Notes: a model not told the origin generated them from the letters alone. A DNA stretch of 64,000 nt from JBCBWG01 sp036804185 (GCA_050330095.1 JBHJOC010000007.1:1-64000), one strand, 5' to 3'. Shown: positions 51,100-60,134, counted from the stretch's first letter. Program-made: numbers and translations.

Positions 51100-52644
51100 A
51101 TGTTCGAAACGCTGTCGGATCGTCTGTCGGGCATATTCGATAAGCTGACGCGCCGTGGTGCACTCACCGACAGCGATGTGGCTGAGGCCATGCGCGAGGT
51201 GCGGCGCGCTCTGCTGGAAGCCGACGTCGCGCTGCCGGTCGTGAGGGATTTTGTCGAGGCCGTTCGCGAAAAAGCGGTTGGCCAAGAGGTCGTGCGCTCG
51301 GTGACGCCGGGTCAGATGGTCATCAAGATCGTCAACGACGAACTCGTTCGGATGCTCGGCTCGGACGCCAAGCCGATTGACACCGATGCAGCGCCACCGG
51401 TCGCGATCCTGATGGTTGGGTTGCAGGGGTCCGGCAAGACGACGACGACGGCCAAGATCGCCAAGCGCTTGACCGACAGAGACAAAAAGAAGGTTCTGAT
51501 GGCCTCGCTCGATACGCGACGGCCTGCAGCCCAGGAACAGCTTCGCGTTCTCGGCGAACAGACAGGCGTTGCGACGCTGCCGATCATCGCCGGTCAGACA
51601 CCCCTTCAAATCGCACGCCGCGCCATGGATGCCGCCAAGCTCGGTGGATACGACGTCGTGATGCTCGATACGGCGGGCCGCGTGACGGTCGACGAGGGCC
51701 TGATGGACGAGGCGGCGGACGTCCGCCGGGCCACGAGCCCCCACGAGGTGCTGCTCGTTGCTGATGCGCTCACCGGACAGGACGCGGTGAATACGGCCCA
51801 GGCATTTGACAACCGCGTCGGCATCACCGGGATCGTTTTGACACGCGTCGATGGTGATGGACGCGGCGGCGCTGCCCTGTCGATGCGTGCGGTGACGGGC
51901 AAACCGATAAAGCTCCTCGGCACGGGCGAGAAGTGGGACGCACTCGAAGACTTTCACCCGGCCCGCGTCGCCAATCGCATTCTCGGCATGGGCGACATCG
52001 TCAGCCTGGTCGAGAAGGCCGCCGAGGCGATGGATGTCGAGAAGGCAGAGAAAATGGCCGCGAAGCTGCGCAAGGGCAGCTTCGATCTCGATGATTTTGC
52101 CGATCAACTCAAGCAGATGGAGCGGATGGGCGGCATGGGCGGGCTGATGGGCCTGATGCCGGGCATGGGCAAGATGAAGGGCCAACTCGAGGCCGCGGGC
52201 TTCGGCGACAAGCAGGTTCGGCGCCAGCACGCGATCATCACGTCGATGACCAAAAAGGAACGTGCCAACCCGAAGGTGATCGACGGCAAGCGGCGCAAGC
52301 GGATCGCGGCCGGTTCCGGCACGACGGTGGCCGACGTCAACAAGCTCTTGAAGATGCATCGGCAGATGGCCGACATGATGAAGGAGATGGGACGCAACAA
52401 GGGCTTGATGTCGCGCATGATGGGTGGCCTTGGCGGCATGGCCGGTCTCGGCGGCGGCGCACAGCAGCCGAGCCCTGAAATGATCGAGCAGGCGAAGAGT
52501 GCCCTCAAGTCCGGCCAGCTGCCTAAGGGCCTGCCGGGGCTGCCCGGCGGGGCCGGTCGCGCCCTGCCAGGGCTTGGCGGCGGTGGTCTCCATGGTCTCG
52601 GTAGTGGCTTACCCGGCCTGCCGGGCGGCAAGAAGAAGCGCTGA
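51100..52644 (+). CDS. ffh: Signal recognition particle protein Ffh
   Basis: Binds signal sequences and 4.5S RNA and targets ribosomes to FtsY at the membrane. The 514-residue GTPase has the N domain (MFETLSDRLSGIFDKLTRRG), the G domain with GLQGSGKTT, SLDTRRPAAQEQL, MLDTAGR and TRVDGDGRGGA, and a Met-rich M domain with the RNA-binding helix region (RRKRIAAGSGTTVADVNKLL). A long Gly/Leu/Pro-rich tail ends in KKKR. GGAG is 5 bases upstream of ATG 51100. Confidence 0.98.
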   Translation: MFETLSDRLSGIFDKLTRRGALTDSDVAEAMREVRRALLEADVALPVVRDFVEAVREKAVGQEVVRSVTPGQMVIKIVNDELVRMLGSDAKPIDTDAAPPVAILMVGLQGSGKTTTTAKIAKRLTDRDKKKVLMASLDTRRPAAQEQLRVLGEQTGVATLPIIAGQTPLQIARRAMDAAKLGGYDVVMLDTAGRVTVDEGLMDEAADVRRATSPHEVLLVADALTGQDAVNTAQAFDNRVGITGIVLTRVDGDGRGGAALSMRAVTGKPIKLLGTGEKWDALEDFHPARVANRILGMGDIVSLVEKAAEAMDVEKAEKMAAKLRKGSFDLDDFADQLKQMERMGGMGGLMGLMPGMGKMKGQLEAAGFGDKQVRRQHAIITSMTKKERANPKVIDGKRRKRIAAGSGTTVADVNKLLKMHRQMADMMKEMGRNKGLMSRMMGGLGGMAGLGGGAQQPSPEMIEQAKSALKSGQLPKGLPGLPGGAGRALPGLGGGGLHGLGSGLPGLPGGKKKR

Positions 52645-52647
52645 GCC

Positions 52648-53163
52648 ATGGCCCCGGAACTCGAAACAGAACGCCTTCGGTTGAGGGCTTGGAACATGGC
52701 GGATTTCGAGCCGTTCGCCGAGTTTCTCGCCGACGCCGAATTTGCGCGCTACCGGACCGGAAGCCCTGTCGACCGGCTTGGAGCGTGGTATTTCATGTGC
52801 GCGCAGGTCGGCCAGTGGCACTTGCGGGGCTATGGCATCTTTGCAGCTTGCGACCGCACGACGAATGCGCCGGTTGGTTATACGGGGCTCTTTCAACCGA
52901 TTACATTTCATGAGCCGGAGCTGTCTTGGAGCCTGTTTCGCGAGCACCAGGGCAAAGGCTATGCAACCGAGATGGCACGTGCCGTGATTGCGTGGGCTGC
53001 GACCGCACTCCGGCTTCCGCCACTGATGAGCCTTGTCCACCCCGGCAATGCGCCATCCATCAAAGTCGCGGAGCGGCTCGGGGCAATCCGTGAGGCCGAG
53101 GCGACTTACGAAGGCCAGCCGCGGATCGTGTTCAGACATCGCATGCCGCAGTTCGCGGCGTAA
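52648..53163 (+). CDS. GNAT-family N-acetyltransferase (RimJ/RimL-like)
   Basis: A 171-residue acetyltransferase of the RimJ/RimL group. The start ETERLRLRAWNMADFEPFAE and the acetyl-CoA-binding REHQGKGYATEMARAVIAWA motif are typical; LVHPGNAPSIKVAERLGA follows as the usual alpha-helix. It starts 3 bases after the ffh stop, so it is part of the ffh operon, between ffh and rpsP. Acceptor unknown; ribosomal protein or small molecule is possible. Confidence 0.9.
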   Translation: MAPELETERLRLRAWNMADFEPFAEFLADAEFARYRTGSPVDRLGAWYFMCAQVGQWHLRGYGIFAACDRTTNAPVGYTGLFQPITFHEPELSWSLFREHQGKGYATEMARAVIAWAATALRLPPLMSLVHPGNAPSIKVAERLGAIREAEATYEGQPRIVFRHRMPQFAA

Positions 53164-53253
53164 GGCGCATTCTCAATTACCCACCCGGCTCAAACCCCCG
53201 GCTCAAACCAACAACTGCAACCCGAGACGACATTCAGATCACAGGAGTTGACT

Positions 53254-53634
53254 ATGGCTGAAACCCGCATCCGGCTCGCACGCGGCGGCTCCAAGAAGCG
53301 CCCCTACTACTACATCGTGGTGGCCACTTCGACGGCGCCGCGCGACGGTCGCTACATCGAGCAGGTCGGAACCTACAACCCGATGGTGCCGAAGGACCAC
53401 CCAGAGCGCATGCGCCTCAACGAGGACCGCTGCAAGTATTGGCTCGGTGTTGGCGCCCAGCCGACCGATCGGGTTGCACGCTTTCTCGATGCAGCAGGCC
53501 TGATGAAGCGTGCGCCGAAAAACAACCCGCAGAAAGCACAACCTGGCAAGAAGGCGCTGGAGCGGCTCAAGGAGGCCGAGGAGCGTGCCGCAGCCGCAAA
53601 GGCTGCAGCCGAGGAAGCGGCAGCCGGTGAGTGA
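53254..53634 (+). CDS. rpsP: 30S ribosomal protein S16
   Basis: A 126-residue S16, a 30S assembly and body protein. It begins AETRIRLARGGSKKRPYYYI and includes RDGRYIEQVGTYNPM and DRVARFLDAAGLM. The C-terminal Ala/Lys/Glu extension is common in alphaproteobacteria. AGGAG 7 bases before ATG 53254 fixes the start. Followed after 224 bases by rimM. Confidence 0.98.
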   Translation: MAETRIRLARGGSKKRPYYYIVVATSTAPRDGRYIEQVGTYNPMVPKDHPERMRLNEDRCKYWLGVGAQPTDRVARFLDAAGLMKRAPKNNPQKAQPGKKALERLKEAEERAAAAKAAAEEAAAGE

Positions 53635-53680
53635 TCTTCATTGCGTGCTGGGCAGGCTGTCTTTGTCCCTCGTGTTCCGG

Positions 53681-53729
53681 CTCCGAAACTTGGTTCCCGC
53701 TGCAGCATGCACGCGACCAAGTGCCGGAG
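53681..53729 (+). repeat. Stem-loop 1 in the rpsP-rimM gap
   Basis: Inverted arms CTCCG plus ACTTGGT (53681-53685, 53688-53694) pair with ACCAAGT plus CGGAG (53716-53722, 53725-53729), with two unpaired bases each side and a 21-base loop. The arms share the ACTTGGT core with stem-loop 2, 90 bases on. No T-run follows. Confidence 0.6.
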
Positions 53730-53774
53730 TCATAAGGAACACGTGTAACTCTATGGCCCTCGCGTTGCCTTGGT

Positions 53775-53825
53775 ATCTCACACTTGGTTCGGGACCGTGC
53801 GGCGACCCGTCACCAAGTGTCAGAT
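53775..53825 (+). repeat. Stem-loop 2 in the rpsP-rimM gap
   Basis: Arms ATCT-C-ACACTTGGT (53775-53788) pair with ACCAAGTGT-C-AGAT (53812-53825), 13 of 14 positions complementary, with a 23-base loop. It ends 33 bases before the rimM start. Could be an attenuator, an mRNA processing site or a REP-like element. Confidence 0.65.
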
Positions 53826-53858
53826 GCGCGGCACGAGCAGCCCCTTGGAGCTAAGCCC

Positions 53859-54383
53859 GTGGCGGTTGAGCGCGTTCTGCTCGGGCGCATCACCAAGCCG
53901 CATGGCGTTCGCGGCGAGGTGCTGGTGCTCTCCTTTTGCGCCGAGCCTGAGCACATCGCGTCCTACGGTCCCCTGACCGACAATACCGGCACACGCACGT
54001 TCGAACTCGTCGTGCGCGGCTCGACGGCGAAAGGCTTGATCGCCCGCATCGCCGGTGTGGACGATCGCAATGCGGCCGAAATGCTCCGGGGCGTGGAACT
54101 CTATCTGGAGCGCACCAGCCTTCCCGCGCCCGAGCCCGATGAGGTTTATTTGGCAGACTTGGTTGGCATGGCAGTCGTCAACACTGACGGTGCCGAACTC
54201 GGCACCGTTGTGGCTGTGGCAAACTTCGGCGGTGGCGACCTGATCGAGGTGCTGAGCCCCGGGAAGCAGCACCGAACCGAGTTTCTGCCGCTCGCACGTC
54301 CCTTCCTGGTCGAGATCGACGAAAGCGCCCGCATCGTGAGGCTCGAGATCGCAAGCGCCGACGACGCAGAAACCCCGGACTGA
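53859..54383 (+). CDS. rimM: Ribosome maturation factor RimM
   Basis: Binds S19 and helps mature the 30S head. The 174-residue protein begins VERVLLGRITKPHGVRGEVLV, the conserved RimM start, and its second PRC-barrel domain contains DEVYLADLVGMAVVNTDGAEL and FLPLARPFLVEIDESAR. GTG 53859 with GGAG about 9 bases upstream is chosen. trmD and rplS, which usually follow, are absent here. Confidence 0.96.
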   Translation: MAVERVLLGRITKPHGVRGEVLVLSFCAEPEHIASYGPLTDNTGTRTFELVVRGSTAKGLIARIAGVDDRNAAEMLRGVELYLERTSLPAPEPDEVYLADLVGMAVVNTDGAELGTVVAVANFGGGDLIEVLSPGKQHRTEFLPLARPFLVEIDESARIVRLEIASADDAETPD

Positions 54384-54445
54384 AAGGTCGGGCACGCGTC
54401 AGATTTTCAGGTGACGTGCGGGGCGACGTGGTGAGCGGTGTCGCA

Positions 54446-54470
54446 GATCGGCCCAAGCCGTAGGCCGATC
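54446..54470. terminator. Candidate bidirectional terminator hairpin
   Basis: Perfect arms GATCGGCC (54446-54453) and GGCCGATC (54463-54470) around a 9-base loop lie between the convergent stops of rimM and the carboxypeptidase gene. There is no T-run on either side, so termination strength is uncertain. Confidence 0.5.
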
Positions 54471-54478
54471 CGCCCAGT

Positions 54479-55489
54479 TCAGCCTTCGTCGGGTTCGGCT
54501 GGAGGCTGGGCACCGGACTTGGTGCGTGCGGTTGCCGATGGCGAGACGCGCTGCGGGCGCCGACGGCAGTCCCACACCTTGATCTCGCGACGGACGCTCG
54601 GGGGTGAGGCCTGGAACAGTTGCGCAGGCAAACTCGCTACGTCAGGAGCGCCAAGAAAAGTCTTCCAAGCATTCATGTTAAAGCCATGCTCAAGCAAGCT
54701 CGCGGCGCGCTCCTGCCGATCCTGAGGGTTCGGTTCTCCAAGAACGATGGCTGCGAGGTGAAGCCCTTCGCGCTCGGCACTCGCGACGACGTTGAAGCCT
54801 GAATCACAAATGAAGCCTGTCTTGAGGCCGGTGGCACCGGAGAACGTCCGCAGCAGCGAATTGTGAGAGCGCATACGGACCTTACCGAGCCGCATCTCGG
54901 GCAGCGCCCAGTAGTGGGCATGCTCCGGGAAGTCTTGCAGAACGGCGCGGGCCAACTTTGCAAGGTCGCGCGCGGTTGTCACTTGCTCGGCGGCCGGCAA
55001 CCCGTTCGGATTGACGAAATTCGTCGATGACATTCCGAGGCGTCGCGCCGTTTGGTTCATGCGCGCGACGAACGCTTCGACGGTGCCGTCGACAGCTTCG
55101 GCAATCATGACGGAGGCATCGTTGGCCGACTTGATGATCACGCTTTTCAGCGCCAGGTCCACTGAGATCGTCGCGCCCACCGGCAGCCCGATTTTGCTCG
55201 GCTGCTCAAGTGCCGCTCGTTCGGACGTCGGGATCTGCTGCTCGAGCGTCAGCCGGCCGTCTCGCAGAGCCTCGAACGTGAGATAGGCGGTCATGATCTT
55301 TGTCAGCGAGGCGGGATACCAGGGTTGGTCGGCGTTCTGGGCGTAGAGGACGCGCCCGCTGCCAACGTCGAGCAGCAGCGTTGGCCCGGCCTGAGCTGGT
55401 AGCGCCGCGAGAAGGGTCGCACACGCGCCGGCAAGCGCACTTTTGATCGGGCCGAGTGAGCCCCAGCGTGGGAAGGCGGAGTGCGGCAT
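54479..55489 (-). CDS. D-alanyl-D-alanine carboxypeptidase (PBP5/6 family)
   Basis: A 336-residue penicillin-binding protein that removes the last D-Ala from peptidoglycan side chains. After a signal peptide (LAGACATLLAALPAQA) the serine motif PASLTKIM carries the nucleophile; the second motif is IKSANDAS and the third is GLKTGF. The C-terminus lacks the long amphipathic anchor of E. coli PBP5 and ends in a polar tail. Convergent with rimM; upstream lies tRNA-Leu. Confidence 0.94.
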   Translation of the reverse strand: MPHSAFPRWGSLGPIKSALAGACATLLAALPAQAGPTLLLDVGSGRVLYAQNADQPWYPASLTKIMTAYLTFEALRDGRLTLEQQIPTSERAALEQPSKIGLPVGATISVDLALKSVIIKSANDASVMIAEAVDGTVEAFVARMNQTARRLGMSSTNFVNPNGLPAAEQVTTARDLAKLARAVLQDFPEHAHYWALPEMRLGKVRMRSHNSLLRTFSGATGLKTGFICDSGFNVVASAEREGLHLAAIVLGEPNPQDRQERAASLLEHGFNMNAWKTFLGAPDVASLPAQLFQASPPSVRREIKVWDCRRRPQRVSPSATARTKSGAQPPAEPDEG

Positions 55490-55645
55490 CGAACAGGGTC
55501 CAGCAGCTTGGAACGGCGGATTTACTGCGGGGGCCTATCACATTTGCGCGCGCGCCGGCAAACCGAGCCCGATCACTTGTATCGGGCCAGTGTCTCTGAC
55601 GCACACCGGTCTCGGCATGGCCACCGGCTTCGCAAGTTGTTGGCG

Positions 55646-55732
55646 TGGTGCCCCAGGCCCGACTCGAACGGGCACTCCATCGCTGGAAACGGATTTTGAG
55701 TCCGTCGCGTCTACCGATTCCGCCACTGGGGC
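55646..55732 (-). tRNA. tRNA-Leu (anticodon CAA)
   Basis: On the minus strand the 87-base gene has acceptor arms GCCCCAG and CTGGGGC with an encoded CCA end, a D arm (GGCGGAATCGGTAGACGC), an anticodon loop CTCAAAA with CAA, a long variable arm (TTCCAGCGATGGAGTG) and the T arm GTTCGAGTC. The long variable arm and anticodon identify leucine; it reads UUG codons. Confidence 0.96.
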
Positions 55733-55881
55733 CGCCGGGTTGCCGGCGCTCCGCTCAACCCGTGAAGGTCGCAAGCGATACTGGCAGCACCACATGCAGT
55801 CAACCAACGTTGCGCAATGGCGCGTGGCTCAGGATGTTGACGACGGCACATTCGCGATGTGGCTCAAGTCGGCTGCCACAT

Positions 55882-57018
55882 TCACGTCGACACCTGAGCC
55901 GAGGGTTGTTCCGCAGACAGGTCGCGGCCGCGCCCCCATTGCAGTCCCTTGGTGGCAATCGCATGAGCGCTTGCGCCACCGGCGACGATCGCCGCGAGCG
56001 CGATGAACGAACCGATCGACAGCGTGCTGATCCCGGACACGCCCTGGCCGAACGAGCAGCCGAGTGCGACCACGCCGCCAAATCCCATCAGCACGCCGCC
56101 GGCAAGGTAGCGCAGCATAGCCCGCTCGCTGTCGAAGCCGCGCAGGGCCAGCCGGCCGCCGACCAGCGCTGACAAGAATGATCCGGCAAGGATGCCGGCC
56201 AGCACCACGGTCCCAAACTTTAAGGTGTCGCCGGTCGAGATCATCAGATAGCGCACGCTTTCGCCAAGCGGTGCAGCAAACACGAGCGCGCGGACCGGCG
56301 TTGGCGAGAAGTCGTCATGACCGACGATGCCGGTTGCAACCCATGCCGCGACGACCAGCCCGCCAACTCCCGCTCCGACAAGGGCCGGCCACGGTCCCGC
56401 CCGTCGCGCAAGGGGGGCGACGACCAATAGGACGCCTGCGACCACAAGAGCTGCCGCGAGCAGCGCCGTTATGCCAAGCGCGCCATCGACGGTTGCAACC
56501 TGGAATGACGGCCCGAGACCTTCGACGAAGAGACGGGGCCCGGTGAGAACGCCACTGATCGTGGCATGCGCCGTGATACCGGCCACGAGCAACGTCACCA
56601 TCGCCCGCAAGTTGCCCGTCGCTGAAAGCACGACGAGCCTGCTCAGGCAGCCGCCCGACAGCATCATCCCAATGCCGAACGCGACGCCGCCGAACACGAC
56701 CGCGGCGACGTTGAGCGCACTCGAATGCTGGATCGACGTCGAAAGGTCGAGGCTGCCGGCGGCGACGAGGGCCTGCGTGCCGGCCAGTGCAACGGCAATT
56801 GCGACGAGGAATTGAACCATCTGGATGGGCGCGCGTGCTGTGCGCGTCGGCTCGGCTCGGTAATCCACGCCTTCAATGATGGCACTGCGCAGGCAGAACC
56901 GACTGGCCTCGGCAATGATACCGAACATGATGCCGATCACTGCGGCCGAGGTGAGAACCAGGGTTTCGGTTCCGTGTGCATCACGCAGGGTTTCGACCAC
57001 TTCTGCGAGCCAGACCAT
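55882..57018 (-). CDS. YeeE/YedE-family sulphur transporter
   Basis: A 378-residue membrane protein with about ten helices and the family's three conserved cysteine sites: SRFCLRSAIIEG, MMLSGGCLSRL and VALGCSFGQGVSG. Structures of relatives show thiosulphate or other sulphur species passing along these cysteines. It stands alone on the minus strand; no TusA/YeeD partner is seen next to it. The TauE/TIGR02186 pair elsewhere in the window also handles sulphur compounds. Confidence 0.9.
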   Translation of the reverse strand: MVWLAEVVETLRDAHGTETLVLTSAAVIGIMFGIIAEASRFCLRSAIIEGVDYRAEPTRTARAPIQMVQFLVAIAVALAGTQALVAAGSLDLSTSIQHSSALNVAAVVFGGVAFGIGMMLSGGCLSRLVVLSATGNLRAMVTLLVAGITAHATISGVLTGPRLFVEGLGPSFQVATVDGALGITALLAAALVVAGVLLVVAPLARRAGPWPALVGAGVGGLVVAAWVATGIVGHDDFSPTPVRALVFAAPLGESVRYLMISTGDTLKFGTVVLAGILAGSFLSALVGGRLALRGFDSERAMLRYLAGGVLMGFGGVVALGCSFGQGVSGISTLSIGSFIALAAIVAGGASAHAIATKGLQWGRGRDLSAEQPSAQVST

Positions 57019-57241
57019 CTTTCGTGTTCCCCGATCGCCGACCTTCCGAGTTGGAACGCGACAATAGGGTCAGGTCCGGCGTCGAGCGAGGTCTGGCCCT
57101 GCCGCGTTCTCGCAGAGTTTGGAATGTCATTCCAAATATGCTAGGTGATGGGGACGAACATGCCCCATTCGGGCCGGGCGCGGCCTGGGCTTGAGATGCG
57201 GTTCGCGTCAATGCAGACCTGGGTGAGGACGTTTCCGGCTC

Positions 57242-58369
57242 TCAGATTCCGGCGCGGTAGCGCTTGAGGCAATCCGGGTCCGGTTCGAGGCCAAGGCCAG
57301 GCTCTGTTGGAACCATGATCTCGCCATTCACAGGCAGCGGGATGTTCGGATCGATCCACGCCTCCGGCCACAGATAGAAGCGCTCGAACAGTCCGCATTC
57401 CGGCCGCGCAGCCATGATCTGGATCGTCGCCCAGTACCCAGCTCCAAAATAGGGAGCATGCGGCATGATTGTTTTGCCATGAGCCAGGGCCAAATCGCAG
57501 ATGCGGAGGAACTCGCTGATGCCACCAACCTTGGTCACGCTCGGCTGCGGGAACGTCAAATGCGGGATCGTGCGCGCGAACTCGACGCTTGTGCAGGCGT
57601 TCTCACCGCTTGCAATGGCAACACCGTAGCGCGCCTCGAGGTCTGCGAACGCATCTTCCCGGTCTGGCGGGAATAATGGCTCCTCGACCCAGTAAAGATC
57701 GAGGTCCTTCATCAGTGGCAGCATGCGGTGGGTTTCGTCACTGGACCAGCCGCAATTGACATCAGTCGTGAGCCGGATCTCTGGGCCAACCGCCTCCCGG
57801 CCGGCCGTGATGGCGGCTGCCGTGATTTCATGGAGCTTGACCGTACGGTACCCCTCTTCGACAGATTGGGCCGCGAAGTCGCGCACGGCGCCTGGGTCCG
57901 TGTAGCGCACGAGGCTTGCATAGGCTGGCAGTTTCGCTCGCTTCCCAGTGCCACGGGATGGGTCGGACGCGGCGATGATCATGTTTGCGATCGACTGGCC
58001 GCTCGTCTTGCCCGCCAAGTCCCAAAGCGCGATGTCGATTGCAGAGATTGCGAAGGTCGTGATGCCATAGCGGCCCTGCAGATGCGTTTTGCGCTGCAGA
58101 TCGAGGTTCACCGCGGCAATCGCTTCAGGCGTCGGCTCGATCTCGCGCCCCACGACCAGAGGGGCAACGAGGTCCCTGATTGCTGCACATGATGCTGATG
58201 CGCAGCTGTATGCAAAGGCGTCCCCCCAGCCGATGACGCCGTCTTCTGTCTCGGCCCGCACGAGTGCAATGTCGAGGTGGGTCCACTTCGACGGCATCAG
58301 CCCGACGCCCGCACTGCCGTCGTTGAACGGAATGCGCAATGGGATCACTTCAACGGAACGGATCTTCAT
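57242..58369 (-). CDS. Mandelate racemase/muconate lactonizing enzyme family protein
   Basis: A 375-residue enolase-superfamily enzyme, probably a sugar-acid dehydratase or racemase. Metal ligands are D203 (TDVN), E229 or E230 (WVEEP) and E256 (ASGENA). Catalytic candidates are the K178-x-H180 pair (VKLHE) at the end of the second strand and H304 (IMPHAPYFG). K280 (SVTKVGG) replaces the Asp of typical D-H dyads. Substrate cannot be named. The crotonase gene upstream on the same strand, 212 bases away, may belong to the same catabolic unit, but this is inference. Confidence 0.9.
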   Translation of the reverse strand: MKIRSVEVIPLRIPFNDGSAGVGLMPSKWTHLDIALVRAETEDGVIGWGDAFAYSCASASCAAIRDLVAPLVVGREIEPTPEAIAAVNLDLQRKTHLQGRYGITTFAISAIDIALWDLAGKTSGQSIANMIIAASDPSRGTGKRAKLPAYASLVRYTDPGAVRDFAAQSVEEGYRTVKLHEITAAAITAGREAVGPEIRLTTDVNCGWSSDETHRMLPLMKDLDLYWVEEPLFPPDREDAFADLEARYGVAIASGENACTSVEFARTIPHLTFPQPSVTKVGGISEFLRICDLALAHGKTIMPHAPYFGAGYWATIQIMAARPECGLFERFYLWPEAWIDPNIPLPVNGEIMVPTEPGLGLEPDPDCLKRYRAGI

Positions 58370-58581
58370 GATGGCGGGTCTCCGGTCTCACGCATCACCC
58401 GAGGCCGTTCGACCGGGTGGCTGTGCGTCAGCAAAGTCGGCTGCTAGGTCGTGTGGTTGGCCGTCTGCCTGCGCACCACGTTTGCGTGTCGTTGCGTCTC
58501 GCGCAATCGTTTATGGACGTGGGGCAGCACGATCCGTCGCAACTCGCGGCCCTGGTTTGCGCGTCGGATTTCCGGTCGGGG

Positions 58582-59376
58582 TTACGGCGCTGCCTTTTTC
58601 TGCCGACGTGCCTCGAAAAACGCTGCGATCCGCGCCTGCGGTTCGCCCATTACGTAAGCTTCGGACAGTGCATGGATCCCGGCAAGCACGCCCTCTTCGA
58701 GGCTGCCGCGCTCCCAGCGTCGCATCAGGCGCTTCTGCGAACGGATCGCTTCTGGCGCAGCGCCGACAATAGCCGAAACGGCGGCATCGACGGTGGCGTC
58801 AAGTTCCAAGGCCCCGACGCTCGCCTCGATCAGCCCCATCTCGAGGGCCTCCGGCGCCTCGAAGGTGCGGCCCGTGTAGAGCAGGTCGCACGTCCGCCCC
58901 CAGCCGATAAGGCGCGGCAGCAGCGCCGCCTCGATGACGGATGGAAGCCCCATATGAACCTCGGGCATTCCAAATGTCGATCGCGCGCTGGCGTAACGAA
59001 GATCACAGCTGACAGCGATCTCGAGCCCAGCCCCGAGGCAGAAGCCGTCGATGCGCGCAACCACTGGAACGGGACAATCGCGGATTGCAGCGCAACACCG
59101 CTGAAGGTCCGTGATGAACAGTCGCGCGCCGTCAGCGTCACAGGCGCCGAGTTCACGCAAATCCGCACCGCCGATGAACGCGCGGTCGCCAGCCCCCGTC
59201 AGCACGACGGCGCGCAGCGCTTGATCGTCCGACAGCGCTTCGAATGCCGCGCGAAGAGCGTTGATCGTCGATCGCCCGAGACAATTGAGCCGTGCCGGGT
59301 TGTCGATTGTGACCAAGGCGACCCCCGCCACGCCCTTGTGTCTCGTGGTCTTCACGTGCAGGTTAGCGTCCGTCAT
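58582..59376 (-). CDS. Enoyl-CoA hydratase/isomerase family protein
   Basis: A 264-residue crotonase-fold enzyme. The oxyanion holes are at GGADLRELG and GFCLGAGLEIAVSCD, and the MPEVHMGLPS motif carries one catalytic Glu. It could hydrate enoyl-CoA or isomerise it in fatty- or aromatic-acid catabolism. Together with the MR/MLE gene downstream on the same strand, it may serve acid degradation. Divergent from the CYEC-motif gene, 54 bases away. Confidence 0.92.
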   Translation of the reverse strand: MTDANLHVKTTRHKGVAGVALVTIDNPARLNCLGRSTINALRAAFEALSDDQALRAVVLTGAGDRAFIGGADLRELGACDADGARLFITDLQRCCAAIRDCPVPVVARIDGFCLGAGLEIAVSCDLRYASARSTFGMPEVHMGLPSVIEAALLPRLIGWGRTCDLLYTGRTFEAPEALEMGLIEASVGALELDATVDAAVSAIVGAAPEAIRSQKRLMRRWERGSLEEGVLAGIHALSEAYVMGEPQARIAAFFEARRQKKAAP

Positions 59377-59430
59377 GCGTTCACCCCCTCGGTTTCAATC
59401 GCCACTATCGTCGGGACAGATCGCAACCAT

Positions 59431-60060
59431 ATGCCGCTGCAAAACCGCGTCACGCCAGAAGGTGAAATTATTGAGACGGCGGCACGGGGAACCTTGATGG
59501 GCAACCGGGGCGGGATGCTGCACCGGCCGGACAAGACCCTTGGACTGAAGCGCTGGATCAACAAAAGCTGGATCTCGTGCCGCCTCCAATTCAAAGGGCG
59601 CTGGCGGGAGGTCATGGGGCCCGACAGCTATACGGAGCTGTTCTTTCTGGACGAAGCGACAGCCCTCGCAGCAGGCCATCGGCCCTGCTACGAATGCAGG
59701 CGCAACGATGCCACGTGGTTTGCCGAGCTTTGGGGCAAGGCACTCGCGGAGGGCCGGCGTGCTAAAGCCAGTGAGATCGATGGCGTCCTGCACGAAGAGC
59801 GCCTGACCGCTGATGGCGCGAAGGCGACGTTTCGCTCGATCGTCGGCGACTTGCCGACCGGCGTGATGGTGCGGTGGAACGGCGCATGCTATCTCGTTTT
59901 TGGTCGTCGTTTGATGTTGTGGTCTCCCGAACGCTATGTGCGCGCCGTCGACGTGCCGATTGATCAAGTTGTCGACGTGCTGACCCCCCGCAGCATCGTC
60001 GAGGTGATCAGGGCTGGTTACGATCCCGATATCCATGGCTCTGTCCTAGAGCTGGCTTAG
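59431..60060 (+). CDS. Conserved alphaproteobacterial protein with CYEC motif, unknown function
   Basis: A 209-residue protein that I recognise only as a conserved hypothetical family. The first third has ARGTLMGNRGG and RWINKSWISCRLQFKGRW. Then follows FFLDEATALAAGHRPCYECR, which resembles the end of the Ada methylphosphotriester zinc domain (a typical Ada has FF...AEA..AG.RPC..C). The remaining Ada cysteine pair is not obvious (C50 only), so a metal site is doubtful. The C-terminal part is mixed alpha/beta. It is alone, divergent from the crotonase gene. A frame upstream to 58417 is antisense noise. Confidence 0.8.
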   Translation: MPLQNRVTPEGEIIETAARGTLMGNRGGMLHRPDKTLGLKRWINKSWISCRLQFKGRWREVMGPDSYTELFFLDEATALAAGHRPCYECRRNDATWFAELWGKALAEGRRAKASEIDGVLHEERLTADGAKATFRSIVGDLPTGVMVRWNGACYLVFGRRLMLWSPERYVRAVDVPIDQVVDVLTPRSIVEVIRAGYDPDIHGSVLELA

Positions 60061-60105
60061 TGTTCTGGTTCTGACGTGTGCCTCGCGGTTGGGCCCGGTT
60101 GTGAG

Positions 60106-60134
60106 CAACACGAGCCTTCGGGCGCGGCGTGTTG
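60106..60134 (+). terminator. Candidate terminator hairpin with UUCG loop
   Basis: Arms CAACACG (60106-60112) and CGTGTTG (60128-60134) enclose GCC-TTCG-GGC, a very stable tetraloop stem. It lies 46 bases past the stop of the CYEC gene and before ubiE. No T-run follows, so it could also be a pause or mRNA stability element. Confidence 0.5.

Noticed and set aside
50878..52593. 571-residue minus-strand frame
   Set aside because: Antisense to ffh; His/Arg-rich composition typical of shadow frames.
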